Of a stretch of DNA of 34,386 nucleotides, positions 17,080-25,637 are shown in pieces; positions within the stretch are counted from its first letter, which is position 1; every line of letters starts with the position of its first letter. Below the pieces are notes generated by a model. The model had not been told where the DNA came from and ran no database searches. It worked only from the letters and a program-made list of their open reading frames with translations. Source of the DNA: Rhodospirillales bacterium (GTDB lineage Bacteria > Pseudomonadota > Alphaproteobacteria > ATCC43930 > CGMCC-115725); contig DAHUYF010000121.1 in assembly GCA_027315365.1 (NCBI GenBank), positions 1 to 34,386 of the forward strand, in the 5' to 3' direction. Made by a program: the position numbers and the translations under genes.

Positions 17080-17114
17080 TTAACAAACGGTTAGCAGATT
17101 AAGCAATTGGTTAC
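17080..17114. promoter_or_regulatory. Candidate CtrA-like box(es) upstream of chemoreceptor gene
   Basis: TTAA-N7-TTAG (17080-17094) differs by one base from the alphaproteobacterial CtrA consensus TTAA-N7-TTAA(C). A second, weaker TTAA-N8-TTAC (17099-17114) has a spacer one base too long. They lie 50-85 bp before the chemoreceptor start, and also upstream of dnaB on the other strand. CtrA controls motility genes in many alphaproteobacteria, but this assignment is by motif only. Confidence 0.3.
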
Positions 17115-17164
17115 CCGACTCGCCCATAATGTCGCCTGCCGTCTCGAACCGACGAGCTCATGCG

Positions 17165-19258
17165 ATGCGACCTGGACTCACGATCAGCGTCCTGCTTCAA
17201 GGCATTACCGGCTTCATGGCGGTGGCGCTGGTGGTCACGTTCGGAATTGCCGGACAGCAGGCCTTCGAGCGGCGACTCGTGGCGGAGCGCGTGCAGGCCG
17301 TCGCCGGTATCTCGCGCGATCTCTTCCTGGGGATGCAGAACCTGCGCGTCGAACGCGGCACGGTCAACACGGCGCTGTCGAGCCCCGCCGCGTCGGCCGC
17401 CGACACGCAAAACGAGATTGCCGCGCTGCGCAGCAAGTCGGAAGCGGCGCTGGACGCGGCGCTGTCGAAGCTCGGCCGCGTCCGGCTTTCGGGTGTCGAG
17501 CAGGCGGTGGGCGACCTTCACGCCGCCCGCGACAGCCTCGCGACGATGCGCCGCGAGGCCGATGCCGCACTGCAACAATCCCGTGATGGGCGGGCCGCCG
17601 ACATCAGCAAGCGCTGGATCGCCGCCATTGGCGGGCTGGTCGACGCCATCGACCGGCTCTCCGAACGCCTGACGGCCGACATCAACCTCAGCGACCCCTT
17701 CATCACCGAGATGATGAAGATCAAGCAGCTTGGCTGGCTGGTGCGCGACGCTGCCGGCACCGACCGCATGCTGGTCGGTGCCGCGATCGCCGAAGGCAAA
17801 GGCCTTGCCGTGGCGCAGCAGAATCGGCTCGCCGTGATGGCGGGGCGCATCGACGCGGCGTGGAAAGCGATCGCGGACGACGCGCGCGCCCCCGGCACGC
17901 CAGAGGCGCTCAAGGCGGCGGTAGACGCCGCCCGGCAGAGCTATTTCACGGCCCTGGCGGAGCGCCGCAAGGCGATCGTTGCCGAGCTGCTCGCCGGCAA
18001 GCCGGCGCCGGTGACCGGCGAAGCCTGGGTCAAGCTGTCCAATCCCGGCCTCGAGAGTCTGATCAACGTCGCCAACACCGCCTTCGACCTTGCCGAGGCC
18101 TATGCCGGGGCGCAGGTCTCGGCTGCGATCGCCAATGTCTACGAGAAGATCGGCCTGACGTTGTTATTCCTGGGCTTCGGCGTCTTCACCACGCTGTTCG
18201 TGCGCCGGCGCATTGCCCGGCCGATGGCGGAGATCGCCACGGCGATGCGCGCGGTGGCCGAGGGCGATCTCTCCGGCGAGATTGCCTTCGCCGGTCGCGC
18301 CGACGAGGTCGGCGAACTCGCCCGCGCGCTCGCCGTCTTCCGCGACAACGCCCGCGAGAAGACGCGCGTCGAGGCGGCCCAGCGCGACGAGCAACAGCGC
18401 AAGGAGCAGCGTCAGCGGACGATCGAGCGTCAGATCGCGGGCTTCGAAGCATCGGTCCGCAGCCTGCTCAAGGCGATGGCCGATGCCGCCCTCGAGATGC
18501 GCAGCACCGCGGAGGGCATGTCGGCGACCGCCGATCAGACCGGCCAGCAGGCGAGCGCGGTGAACGCCGCGTCGCAGAGCGCCTCGGCCAATGTCCAGAC
18601 CGTCGCCACGGCCGCCGAGGAGCTTTCCGCATCGATCGGCGAGATCGGCCGCCAGGTCGCGCAGGCGGAAGAAGTTGTGGCTCAGGCGGTGGAGCAGGCG
18701 CGCAATACCGACAGCGCGACGCAGGGCCTCGTCGATCTGGCGCAGCGCATCGGGGAGGTGGTGCAGCTCATCAACGACATCGCCAGCCAGACCAACCTGC
18801 TGGCGCTCAACGCCACGATCGAGGCGGCGCGCGCCGGCGACGCCGGCAAGGGCTTCGCCGTGGTGGCCAGCGAAGTTAAATCACTGGCCACCCAGACCGC
18901 GACCGCCACCGAGGATATCGCCGCGCAGGTGGCGGCGATTCAGTCCGCGACCCGGAGCGCCGTCGACGCCATCAAGGACATCACCCGCATCATCGGCCGG
19001 GTCAACGAGATTTCCGCCTCGATTGCGTCGGCGGTAGAGGAGCAGGGGGCCGCGACCAACGAGATCACGCGCAACACCCAGGAGGCGGCGCGCGCCACGC
19101 AGCAGGTCTCGACCAACATCGACGGCGTCAGCCAAGGCGCGGGCATGACCGGAAAAGCGGCCGAGCAAGTCCTCGCCGCCGCTTCCGAACTGTCGCACGT
19201 CTCGGACAAGCTCAGCAGCGAGGTCGCCGCCTTCCTCGAAGGAATCCGCGCCGCCTAA
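17165..19258 (+). CDS. Methyl-accepting chemotaxis protein
   Basis: This is a transmembrane chemoreceptor of about 697 residues. It has a TM1 at about 7-29 and a large periplasmic, mostly helical sensor domain to about 328. TM2 lies at about 329-346, followed by a HAMP domain ([27 protein letters not shown]) and a cytoplasmic signalling coiled coil of about 440-690. The hairpin tip is canonical: [34 protein letters not shown]. There is no CheR/CheB-binding C-terminal pentapeptide. The ligand cannot be told. Two starts are possible: ATG 17129 and ATG 17165; neither has a strong ribosome site, and I prefer 17165 because of a weak GACGAG and the short cytosolic N-terminus. The stop overlaps the convergent cfa stop by 3 bp. 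No other che genes are in the window. Confidence 0.93.
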   Translation: MRPGLTISVLLQGITGFMAVALVVTFGIAGQQAFERRLVAERVQAVAGISRDLFLGMQNLRVERGTVNTALSSPAASAADTQNEIAALRSKSEAALDAALSKLGRVRLSGVEQAVGDLHAARDSLATMRREADAALQQSRDGRAADISKRWIAAIGGLVDAIDRLSERLTADINLSDPFITEMMKIKQLGWLVRDAAGTDRMLVGAAIAEGKGLAVAQQNRLAVMAGRIDAAWKAIADDARAPGTPEALKAAVDAARQSYFTALAERRKAIVAELLAGKPAPVTGEAWVKLSNPGLESLINVANTAFDLAEAYAGAQVSAAIANVYEKIGLTLLFLGFGVFTTLFVRRRIARPMAEIATAMRAVAEGDLSGEIAFAGRADEVGELARALAVFRDNAREKTRVEAAQRDEQQRKEQRQRTIERQIAGFEASVRSLLKAMADAALEMRSTAEGMSATADQTGQQASAVNAASQSASANVQTVATAAEELSASIGEIGRQVAQAEEVVAQAVEQARNTDSATQGLVDLAQRIGEVVQLINDIASQTNLLALNATIEAARAGDAGKGFAVVASEVKSLATQTATATEDIAAQVAAIQSATRSAVDAIKDITRIIGRVNEISASIASAVEEQGAATNEITRNTQEAARATQQVSTNIDGVSQGAGMTGKAAEQVLAAASELSHVSDKLSSEVAAFLEGIRAA

Positions 19259-20484
19259 GCGGCACGCTCCGCCGCCGGCGCGCGGCGGCCGCGCTCCCAG
19301 TCGGTGATGTAGTCGCGCGTCAGCGGCACGGTATCGACGCGCCGGGCGAGCTGCATCTGGAAGTTCATGTGTCCCTGCTGCCGGAAGGCGATCTCGGAGC
19401 CGGCGAGATAGAATTCCCACATGCGGCAGAAGCGCTCGTCGTAAAGCGCGCGGACGCGCTCGCGGTTGGCGTTGAAGCGCTGGCGCCAGGCGCGCAGCGT
19501 CTCGGCATAATGCAGCCGCAGGATCTCGACATCGGTGATCCAGAGGCCTGTACGCTCGACCACCGGCACCACCTCGGACACCGCCGGCGAGTAGCCGCCG
19601 GGGAAGATGTATTTGCGAATCCAGGGATTGGTGCTGCCCGGCCCGTCCTGCCGGCCGATCGAGTGCAGCAGCGCAACGCCGTCTTCGGCGAGCAGATCCT
19701 TCACCTTGCGGAAGAAGGCAGGGTAGTGCACGACGCCGACATGCTCGAACATGCCGACCGAAACGATGCGATCATAGCATCCGGTAGCCTCGCGGTAGTC
19801 GAGCAGCTCGAAGCGCACGCGGTCGGCGAGTCCGGCGTCGGCGGCGCGCTGGCGTGCGACCTTGAGCTGCTCGGTCGACAGCGTGAGGCCGGTAACCGAG
19901 ACGCCGCATTCGCGCGCGAGATAGAGCGCCAAGCCACCCCAGCCGCTGCCGATATCGAGCACGCGGTGCCCCGGCTGGAGCAGCAGCTTGGCGGCGATGT
20001 GGCGCTTTTTGTTGGCCTGCGCTTCCTCGATGGTCTGGTCGGGCGCGAGGAAATAGGCGCAGGAGTACTGCCGGTCGGCGTCGAGGAAGAGGTCGTAAAG
20101 CACGCCTGAGAGGTCGTAATGGTGGGCGACGTTTTCGCGCGCGCGGCCCAAGGGATTGTATTGCTGGAAGACGCGGAAGGCGTGCCCGAACCCGTTATAG
20201 AGCGGGGTCAGCAGCATGCGCGGCGCCAGGTTCATGTTGTCGGCCACGAAATCGAGGAAGTCGTAGATGCTGGCATCCTCGACCGCCAGCGTGCCGTTCA
20301 TGAAGGCCTCGCCCAGATGGAGCCGCGGGTTGAAGAACAGCTTGCGGCCGAGCGACGGATCATGGAGCCGCACGGTCACCGCGGGGCCGGGCTCGCCGGC
20401 GAAGCTATGGATGGCCCCCCCCGCGTCGACTACGCGAAGCGTGCCGCGGCGCACCAGGTGACGGAGCAGATGAGACAACAGCAT
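19255..20484 (-). CDS. cfa: Cyclopropane-fatty-acyl-phospholipid synthase
   Basis: Cfa transfers a methylene from S-adenosylmethionine to unsaturated acyl chains of membrane phospholipids, usually in stationary phase or under acid stress. The 409-residue protein has an N-terminal lipid-binding domain (about 1-130) and a SAM methyltransferase domain with [16 protein letters not shown], and the family motifs [14 protein letters not shown] and [10 protein letters not shown] chose the ATG at 20484 ([11 protein letters not shown]) because GGAAGG lies just upstream; the frame continues upstream as lysine/arginine-rich read-through. A candidate promoter and a pair of inverted repeats precede it. Confidence 0.93.
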   Translation of the reverse strand: MLLSHLLRHLVRRGTLRVVDAGGAIHSFAGEPGPAVTVRLHDPSLGRKLFFNPRLHLGEAFMNGTLAVEDASIYDFLDFVADNMNLAPRMLLTPLYNGFGHAFRVFQQYNPLGRARENVAHHYDLSGVLYDLFLDADRQYSCAYFLAPDQTIEEAQANKKRHIAAKLLLQPGHRVLDIGSGWGGLALYLARECGVSVTGLTLSTEQLKVARQRAADAGLADRVRFELLDYREATGCYDRIVSVGMFEHVGVVHYPAFFRKVKDLLAEDGVALLHSIGRQDGPGSTNPWIRKYIFPGGYSPAVSEVVPVVERTGLWITDVEILRLHYAETLRAWRQRFNANRERVRALYDERFCRMWEFYLAGSEIAFRQQGHMNFQMQLARRVDTVPLTRDYITDWERGRRAPAAERAA

Positions 20485-20503
20485 CGGTACCTTCCTTCCG
20501 AAC

Positions 20504-20558
20504 TGTCGCGATTCGTTGTACTTTTTTTTACTATCCCGCAATCTGACGCATCGCGACA
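20504..20558. repeat. 9-bp inverted repeat flanking the cfa promoter
   Basis: TGTCGCGAT at 20504-20512 and its exact reverse complement ATCGCGACA at 20550-20558 are centred 46 bp apart. One copy overlaps the candidate -35 element of cfa, and the other lies just downstream of the likely transcription start. Each contains the palindrome TCGCGA. This is operator-like, and an A/T tract lies between. No regulator is known. Confidence 0.55.
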
Positions 20559-20559
20559 A
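20531..20559 (-). promoter_or_regulatory. cfa: Candidate cfa promoter
   Basis: On the minus strand TTGTCG (20559-20554) and GGATAG (20536-20531) are 17 bp apart, about 47 bp before the cfa ATG. It is a moderate match to a housekeeping promoter. It overlaps one arm of the inverted repeat. Confidence 0.35.
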
Positions 20560-20582
20560 GAGCCGAGATGAGTGACGCGCGC

Positions 20583-21416
20583 TCACAGCATGGCAAGCCG
20601 CCGCTTTCGTTTAGGGGGCGGGAAGGCATCGTCCAGTGCAGCCATGTCCTCCGGCGCGAGCTTCAGGTCGAGCGCACCCCGGTTTTGTTGCACATGCTCC
20701 GGCCGCCCCGCCTTGGGAATGACAATTACACTATTTTGATGTATCAACCATGATATAGCAATTTGCGCGGGCGTGACCCCCCGACGCCCGGCAATTTCGG
20801 CCAGGGTGCGGTTGCCCAGCAGCCTGCCTTGTTCGAGCGGCGAGTAGGCCATCGCCGGCACCTGCCGGCCCTGCAGCCAGGGCAGCAGATCCCATTCGAT
20901 GCCGCGGCGACCGAGATTGTAGAGCACCTGGTTGGCCTGGGCGTAGCCGCCGCCGGGCAGTCGCCACAGCTCTTCAAGGTCCTCGACATCGAAATTGCTG
21001 ACGCCGTAATGCCGGATCTTGCCGCCACGCTGCAACGCGTCGAAGGCCTCAAGCGTCTCGGCGAGCGGCACCCCGCCGCGCCAGTGCAGGAGATAAAGGT
21101 CAAGGCGGTCGGTGGCGAGCCGCCTCAGGCTGCGCTCGCAGGCGGCGACGACGCCCTTGCTCGTGGCGTTGCGCGGATGCACCTTGCTGACTAGAAAAAC
21201 CTCGTGGCGCCGGCCAGCGATAGCCGCTCCGACAATCTCCTCGGCGCCGCCCTCCCCATAGATTTCCGCGGTGTCGACCAGCGTCATCCCGAGATCGAGA
21301 CCAAGGGTGAGCGCGGCCACCATGTCCGGCCCGCGGGAGCGCGCCTCGCCCATTCCCCAGGTGCCGAGGCCCAGTACGGGGACGGCCTCGCCGCCGGGCA
21401 GGCGCAGCGTTCGCAT
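20583..21416 (-). CDS. Aldo/keto reductase family oxidoreductase
   Basis: This 277-residue NADPH-dependent aldo/keto reductase has a TIM barrel with the full catalytic set Asp48, Tyr53 (DTAEIYG), Lys78 (VSKVHP) and His111 (LLHWRG). The C-terminal cofactor region IVIPKAGRPEHVQQN is present. Start ATG at 21416 has GAGGGAG 6 bases upstream; the open frame beyond it is low-quality read-through. The substrate is not predictable. The coding sequence contains an AT-rich patch (20718-20764) unlike the rest of the gene. It shares a divergent intergenic region with osmC-like gene 21508. Confidence 0.9.
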   Translation of the reverse strand: MRTLRLPGGEAVPVLGLGTWGMGEARSRGPDMVAALTLGLDLGMTLVDTAEIYGEGGAEEIVGAAIAGRRHEVFLVSKVHPRNATSKGVVAACERSLRRLATDRLDLYLLHWRGGVPLAETLEAFDALQRGGKIRHYGVSNFDVEDLEELWRLPGGGYAQANQVLYNLGRRGIEWDLLPWLQGRQVPAMAYSPLEQGRLLGNRTLAEIAGRRGVTPAQIAISWLIHQNSVIVIPKAGRPEHVQQNRGALDLKLAPEDMAALDDAFPPPKRKRRLAML

Positions 21417-21507
21417 CGGCAACTCCCTCGCTCCCTTGGGTTTGATTTGGCGCATGCTGCGGGCCGCGGCAAGATGTCCGACCGGGTGAGGCCCAACGGA
21501 GACCGAG

Positions 21508-21984
21508 ATGAGCGATGAACCTGCCGCAGCGCGCGCGTCGGCGGCTGCCCCCAGCGTCCAAGTGGTGGTGACCGAGACCGGGCAGGGATTGCTCCAGCAG
21601 CACCTGTCCGATGGCCGCCACCTTCTGCTCGCTGACGAGCCCGTCGCCCGGGGCGGCGGCGATACCGGCCCCAATCCCTACGAGCTGCTGCTGATGAGCC
21701 TCGGCGCCTGCACCTCGATGACGCTCCGCCTATACGCCCAGCGCAAGCACTGGCCGCTGTCGCGCGTCGTGGTCAGGCTGAGCCACGGCCGGATCTATGC
21801 CAGGGATTGCGCCGATTGCGAGACCGAGATCGGGCTCGTCGACCGCATCGAGCGCGAGATCGAGCTCGAGGGGCCGCTCGACGCGACGCAGCGCTCCCGG
21901 CTCCTGGAGATCGCCGACAGATGCCCTGTGCACCGAACGCTGATCTCGGAGATCAGCATCCAGACGCGGCTCAGGGCGCCCTAA
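21508..21984 (+). CDS. OsmC family protein
   Basis: This 158-residue OsmC/Ohr-superfamily protein usually reduces peroxides through a cysteine pair. The two redox cysteines are visible: Cys68 in [16 protein letters not shown] and Cys139 in [10 protein letters not shown]. An extra CxxC, Cys101 and Cys104 (RDCADCET), is a known variation in some OsmC groups and might bind metal. The ATG at 21508 has a purine-rich GGAGACCGAG directly upstream. It is divergent from the aldo/keto reductase and convergent with rplI, with a GC hairpin in the 31-bp gap. Ohr proper is less likely given the motifs. Confidence 0.9.
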   Translation: MSDEPAAARASAAAPSVQVVVTETGQGLLQQHLSDGRHLLLADEPVARGGGDTGPNPYELLLMSLGACTSMTLRLYAQRKHWPLSRVVVRLSHGRIYARDCADCETEIGLVDRIEREIELEGPLDATQRSRLLEIADRCPVHRTLISEISIQTRLRAP

Positions 21985-21995
21985 TTAGCCTGCGT

Positions 21996-22012
21996 GCGCC
22001 CCGGGGGGGCGC
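21996..22012. terminator. GC-rich stem-loop between osmC-like gene and rplI
   Basis: A 7-bp perfect stem (21996-22002 with 22006-22012) with a GGG loop lies between two convergent stop codons. No T tract follows on either strand, so termination is inferred only. Confidence 0.4.
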
Positions 22013-22015
22013 GGC

Positions 22016-22600
22016 TCAGCCTTCCGTTTCCGGCGTTCCGGCTTCCGGCGCCGAAGCCGTTTCGGCTTCGGCCGCGACCACCGCCTCGCGTGCTGCCGCT
22101 TGCTGCGCCAGCCTGACCGGGTCGACGCCCTTGGCCTGCATCTCGGCCTCTTCGCGCGATTGGGCGACGTTGACCGTCACGCTGACCGCGACCTCGGGAT
22201 GGAGCACGACGCGCTGCTTGTAGAGGCCGAGCGTCTTGATCGCCTTGTCCAGCACCACCTGGCCGCGGCCGACGGTGAAGCCGGCCTCGGTGATCGCCGC
22301 CGCGACGTCGCGGGCGGTGACGGAGCCGTAGAGCTGGCCGCTCTCGCCGGCTTGGCGGATGATCACCACCGCGACGCCGTTCAGTTTCTCGGCCACATGT
22401 TCAGCGTCGCTGCGGCGGGAAAGATTCTGCGCTTCGAGCTGCGCGCGCTGCTGCTCGAAATAGGCCAGATTTTCCTTAGTCGCGCGCAGCGCCTTCTTCT
22501 GCGGCAGCAGGTAGTTGCGCGCAAAGCCGGGTCGCACCTTCACGACCTGGCCCATCTGGCCGAGCTTTTCGACGCGCTCGAGCAGGATGACTTCGACCAT
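22016..22600 (-). CDS. rplI: 50S ribosomal protein bL9
   Basis: This is ribosomal protein L9, 194 residues. The N-terminal domain [37 protein letters not shown] is the L9 signature, followed by the connecting helix and C-terminal domain ([13 protein letters not shown]). It is about 45 residues longer than the E. coli protein, owing to an Ala/Glu-rich acidic tail that resembles alphaproteobacterial L9 proteins. It lies 9 bp after rpsR. In related genomes dnaB usually comes next, but here about 5 kb of other genes intervene. Confidence 0.96.
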   Translation of the reverse strand: MVEVILLERVEKLGQMGQVVKVRPGFARNYLLPQKKALRATKENLAYFEQQRAQLEAQNLSRRSDAEHVAEKLNGVAVVIIRQAGESGQLYGSVTARDVAAAITEAGFTVGRGQVVLDKAIKTLGLYKQRVVLHPEVAVSVTVNVAQSREEAEMQAKGVDPVRLAQQAAAREAVVAAEAETASAPEAGTPETEG

Positions 22601-22609
22601 GGCCGGCTC

Positions 22610-22873
22610 CTATTGCACGCTGTAAGGCAGGAGGCCGAGAAAGCGCGCGCGCTTGATCGCCTGGGCGAGCTCGCGCTGCTTCTTGGTGGACACCGCGGTG
22701 ATGCGGCTCGGCACGATCTTGCCGCGCTCGGATACGAAGCGCTGCAGCAGCTTCACGTCCTTGTAGTCGATCTTGGGCGCATGCGGCCCGGAGAAGGGGC
22801 AGGATTTGCGCCGCCGGAAGAAGGGGCGCCGCGCTGCGGGCCGGCCGCCGCCGGAAGTCTGGCCGTCGCTCAT
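22610..22873 (-). CDS. rpsR: 30S ribosomal protein bS18
   Basis: This is ribosomal protein S18, 87 residues, with the conserved [49 protein letters not shown]. It is a small-subunit protein that binds 16S RNA together with S6. The ATG overlaps the rpsF stop by 4 bp (ATGA), so S6 and S18 are translationally coupled. No DUF2232 membrane protein gene separates it from rplI, unlike some relatives. Confidence 0.97.
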   Translation of the reverse strand: MSDGQTSGGGRPAARRPFFRRRKSCPFSGPHAPKIDYKDVKLLQRFVSERGKIVPSRITAVSTKKQRELAQAIKRARFLGLLPYSVQ

Positions 22874-23292
22874 TCCACACCTGCCTCGGCGCTGCGCGGC
22901 GCCTCATCGCGATCGCGATCGCCATAACCGCCGCGTCGGCCGCGCTCGCGGTCGCGCTCCTCGCCGCGGCCGCGATTCTGCATAACCACCGAGGGACCTT
23001 CCTCGAGCCCCTCGACGCGCACCGTCAGGTAGCGGATCACGTCCTCGTTGATCCGCATGGTGCGCTCGAGTTCATTCACCGCCTTGGGCGGCGCATCGAG
23101 GTTGAACATCACGTAGTGGCCCTTGCGGTTCTTCTTGATGCGGTAGGAGAGGTTGCGCAGGCCCCAATATTCGCGCTTGGTCACTTGACCGCCCTGCTCG
23201 GTCACGACGGCGGTGAGAGTATCGGCCAGCGCCTCGACTTGCGAGGCCGAGATGTCCTGGCGCGCAATGAATACGTTCTCGTAGAACGGCAT
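22870..23292 (-). CDS. rpsF: 30S ribosomal protein bS6
   Basis: This is ribosomal protein S6, 140 residues: [30 protein letters not shown], then the family's [41 protein letters not shown] charged C-terminal tail ([16 protein letters not shown]...) follows, typical of alphaproteobacterial S6. The ATG at 23292 has a clear AAGGAG nine bases upstream. It is the first gene of rpsF-rpsR-rplI. A candidate promoter at 23395-23422 and a structured leader lie upstream. Confidence 0.97.
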   Translation of the reverse strand: MPFYENVFIARQDISASQVEALADTLTAVVTEQGGQVTKREYWGLRNLSYRIKKNRKGHYVMFNLDAPPKAVNELERTMRINEDVIRYLTVRVEGLEEGPSVVMQNRGRGEERDRERGRRGGYGDRDRDEAPRSAEAGVE

Positions 23293-23320
23293 GAAACGGA
23301 GCTCCTTATGGCTCTTCTAT

Positions 23321-23363
23321 GGCCCGGCGCTGGTCGGACATCCGACGATCAGCCGCCCGGGCC
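23321..23363 (-). ncRNA. Candidate structured leader of rpsF
   Basis: In the 5' leader of rpsF, GGCCCGG at one end pairs with CCGGGCC at the other (23321-23327 with 23357-23363). An inner GCTG/CAGC helix and an inner GTCGGA/TCCGAC hairpin (23333-23346) are separated by small bulges. S6:S18 is known to autoregulate through an rpsF leader hairpin in several bacteria; whether this is that element needs a covariance check. Confidence 0.35.
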
Positions 23364-23394
23364 CAGCCGGCACCGGCCGGCAAGGAGGCCGCGG

Positions 23395-23422
23395 ACTATA
23401 CAGAAAGCGCGCCGGGGCGCAA
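23395..23422 (-). promoter_or_regulatory. rpsF: Candidate promoter of rpsF operon
   Basis: On the minus strand TTGCGC (23422-23417) and TATAGT (23400-23395) are 16 bp apart, leaving a leader of about 95 bp to the rpsF start. This is a good housekeeping-type match. Confidence 0.5.
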
Positions 23423-23946
23423 GTCCGGCTGCGGCCGCAGCGGTAATGCCGGTTCGATCGTCGGGAACGTCGCCTCCTCCTCCCGCAATGCGGCCTCGTC
23501 AGATTTCCCGATACGTCAATTAAGTAATTGATGTATCATAGATTTAGCTCCAAATAGTCTTGCCAAAAGGATGGACGGCAGTGGCGCAAGAGGCGTCGCG
23601 ATCCGAGCGGCTGCGGATCATGCTCGCCGTCGAGGAGCCGAGCCGCGCTCGACGATGTGCTGCGGCGCCGCTTTGCCGCCGAAGGCTTCAAGCCGCTGCA
23701 GGGGCCGCGGAAATCGACCCGTTCGGTGCGACCGAGCGCAAGGAAGATCGGCGCTCGGTCGCGGGCGGCGCGCGCTGGACAGTGCCCCGGGGACGGTGCT
23801 ATCCCCGCAGGCCGTTGCTGGCGGGGGAGCAGCATGGAACCTGATTGCCGATCGCGTGATTGCTTCTCAATCGCCCATCCGCCCTGCGCTATGGCGCGGG
23901 TGGCCGCGACACTCCGGCACGGCCGAGGCGGACGGGCGGATCGCCA
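23423..23946. other. Gene-poor region between rpsF promoter and fabD
   Basis: No intact gene is supported here. The first 120 bp are GC-rich and then drop into an AT-rich patch with a 28-bp dyad at 23510-23537. About 25 bp beyond the dyad an AAGGA at 23566 precedes a GTG at 23581, which opens VAQEASRSERLRIMLAVEEPSRA. The protein-like text then continues in the next frame (LDDVLRRRFAAEGFKPLQGP) and later back in the first (AEIDPFGATERKEDRRS). This may be a decayed gene; I do not recognise its family. The remaining bases before fabD show no clear promoter. Confidence 0.45.
23510..23537. promoter_or_regulatory. 28-bp near-perfect dyad, operator-like
   Basis: Arms 23510-23522 and 23525-23537 are reverse complements over 13 bp with a single mismatch, around a central AG. 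The core TCAATTA..TAATTGA is AT-rich in a GC-rich genome and resembles winged-helix (MarR/TetR-like) operators in form. The regulator is unknown. Confidence 0.6.
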
Positions 23947-24888
23947 ATGACGCGCGCCTTGATCTTCCCCGGACAGGGCTCCCAGGCCGTCGGCATGGGC
24001 CGCGATCTCGACGGCGCCTTTGCCGCGGCGCGCGAGGTCTTCGAGGAGGTCGACGAGGCGCTGCGGCAGAAGCTGTCGCGGCTGATGTTCGAGGGGCCGG
24101 AGGCCGAGCTCACGCTGACCGAGAACGCGCAGCCGGCGCTGATGGCCGTGAGCCTCGCCGCGATGCGCGTGCTCGAGCGCGAGGCCGGGCTCGATCTGAC
24201 GCGTCATGTCGGGTTCGTTGCCGGGCATTCGCTCGGCGAGTATTCGGCGCTGGCCGCTGCTCGCTCGCTCTCGCTGACCGATGCGGCGCGGCTGCTGAAG
24301 CGGCGCGGGCTGGCGATGCAGCGCGCGGTGCCGGTGGGCATCGGCGCCATGGCGGCACTGCTGGGGCTCGACCTCGACGCGGCACGCGCCGTCGCCGAGG
24401 AGGCGGCGCAAGGCCAAGTCTGCGCCGTCGCCAACGACAACGGTGCCGGCCAGGTCGTCGTCAGCGGCGACAAGGCCGCCGTCGAGCGGGCGGTGGCCAT
24501 CGCCGCGACCAAGGGCGCCAAGCGCTCGATCATGCTGCCGGTGAGCGCCCCCTTCCACTGCCCGCTGATGGCGCCGGCGGCGCGAGAGATGGCAGAAGCG
24601 CTTGCCGAGGTGCAATTGCGCGAGCCCTATGTGCCGCTGGTAGCCAACGTCACCGCCGCGCCGGTCAGCGAGCCGGACGAGATCAGGCGACTGCTCGTCG
24701 CCCAGGTGACCGGCCTCGTCCGTTGGCGCGAAAGCGTGCTGGCGATGAAGCAGGCGGGCGTGCATGAATTGGTCGAGCTCGGCGCCGGCCGCGTGCTGAG
24801 CGGGCTTGCCAAGCGCATCGATCGCGATCTCGCCACGGTTTCGATCGGCGGTCCGGCCGAGATCGAGACATTTGCAAAAACGCTCTGA
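23947..24888 (+). CDS. fabD: Malonyl-CoA:ACP transacylase
   Basis: FabD loads malonyl groups onto acyl carrier protein for fatty acid synthesis. The 313-residue protein starts MTRALIFPGQGSQAVGMG, has the nucleophile Ser95 in GHSLGEY and the catalytic His in PVSAPFHCPLM, and ends with the expected ELGAGRVLSGLAKRI. The ATG at 23947 is the family start; 29 upstream in-frame residues are read-through. It begins the conserved fabD-fabG-acpP-fabF order, and fabG follows 11 bp later. Confidence 0.96.
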   Translation: MTRALIFPGQGSQAVGMGRDLDGAFAAAREVFEEVDEALRQKLSRLMFEGPEAELTLTENAQPALMAVSLAAMRVLEREAGLDLTRHVGFVAGHSLGEYSALAAARSLSLTDAARLLKRRGLAMQRAVPVGIGAMAALLGLDLDAARAVAEEAAQGQVCAVANDNGAGQVVVSGDKAAVERAVAIAATKGAKRSIMLPVSAPFHCPLMAPAAREMAEALAEVQLREPYVPLVANVTAAPVSEPDEIRRLLVAQVTGLVRWRESVLAMKQAGVHELVELGAGRVLSGLAKRIDRDLATVSIGGPAEIETFAKTL

Positions 24889-24899
24889 GGACGGTTACC

Positions 24900-25637
24900 A
24901 TGTTCGATCTGAGCGGCAAGAGCGCGCTGGTCACCGGCGCTTCCGGCGGTATCGGCGGCGCGATCGCGCGGGCGCTCCACGGCGCCGGCGCCAAGGTGGT
25001 GCTGGCGGGCACGCGGCAGGCGGCGCTCGATGCGCTGGCTGCCGAACTAGGCGAGCGCGCCTTCGTCGCTGTCGCCGATCTAGCGTCTCCCGGTGCAGGC
25101 GACGCGCTGATCAAGGCCGGCGAGGCCGCGACGGGACAGCTCGACATCCTCGTCAACAACGCCGGCCTGACCCGCGACCAGCTGGCGCTGCGGATGAAGG
25201 ACGAAGACTGGCAGACGGTCATCGATGTCGACCTCACCGCCGGGTTTCGCCTGGCGCGCGCGGCGTTGCGCGGCATGATGAAGCGTCGCTGGGGCCGCAT
25301 CATCAGCATCACCTCGGTGGTGGGCGCCACCGGGAATCCCGGTCAGGCCAACTACGCTGCCGCCAAGGCCGGTATGGTCGGTATGTCGAAGGCGCTGGCC
25401 GCCGAGGTGGCGACGCGCGGCATTACGGTCAACTGCGTCGCCCCCGGCTTCATCGCCACGGCGATGACCGACAGCCTGAGCGAGGAGCAGCGCCAACGTC
25501 TCGCCACCGCGATTCCCATGGGCCGGGTGGGCACCGCCGAGGAGGTTGCCGCCTGCGTGGTTTTCCTGGCAAGCGACGAGGCACGCTACGTCACCGGTCA
25601 CACCTTGCACGTCAATGGCGGAATGGCCATGATTTAG
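24900..25637 (+). CDS. fabG: 3-oxoacyl-[acyl-carrier-protein] reductase
   Basis: FabG is the NADPH-dependent ketoreductase of type II fatty acid synthesis. The 245-residue SDR has the GASGGIG cofactor loop, NNAG near 90, and the catalytic Ser139, Tyr152 and Lys156 (ITSVVGATGNPGQANYAAAKAG). The C-terminus HTLHVNGGMAMI is typical. GAGGACGG precedes its ATG. Genome context between fabD and acpP makes the FabG name secure among SDRs. Confidence 0.96.
   Translation: MFDLSGKSALVTGASGGIGGAIARALHGAGAKVVLAGTRQAALDALAAELGERAFVAVADLASPGAGDALIKAGEAATGQLDILVNNAGLTRDQLALRMKDEDWQTVIDVDLTAGFRLARAALRGMMKRRWGRIISITSVVGATGNPGQANYAAAKAGMVGMSKALAAEVATRGITVNCVAPGFIATAMTDSLSEEQRQRLATAIPMGRVGTAEEVAACVVFLASDEARYVTGHTLHVNGGMAMI

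Noticed and set aside
15292-17094. 600-codon plus-strand frame antisense to dnaB
   Set aside because: It mirrors dnaB, and no recognisable motif or ribosome site was seen.
22003-22009. Run of seven G
   Set aside because: It is part of a 7-bp stem-loop and not an independent feature.
23536-24765. Minus-strand frame antisense to fabD
   Set aside because: Mirror frame of fabD; low complexity and no domain.
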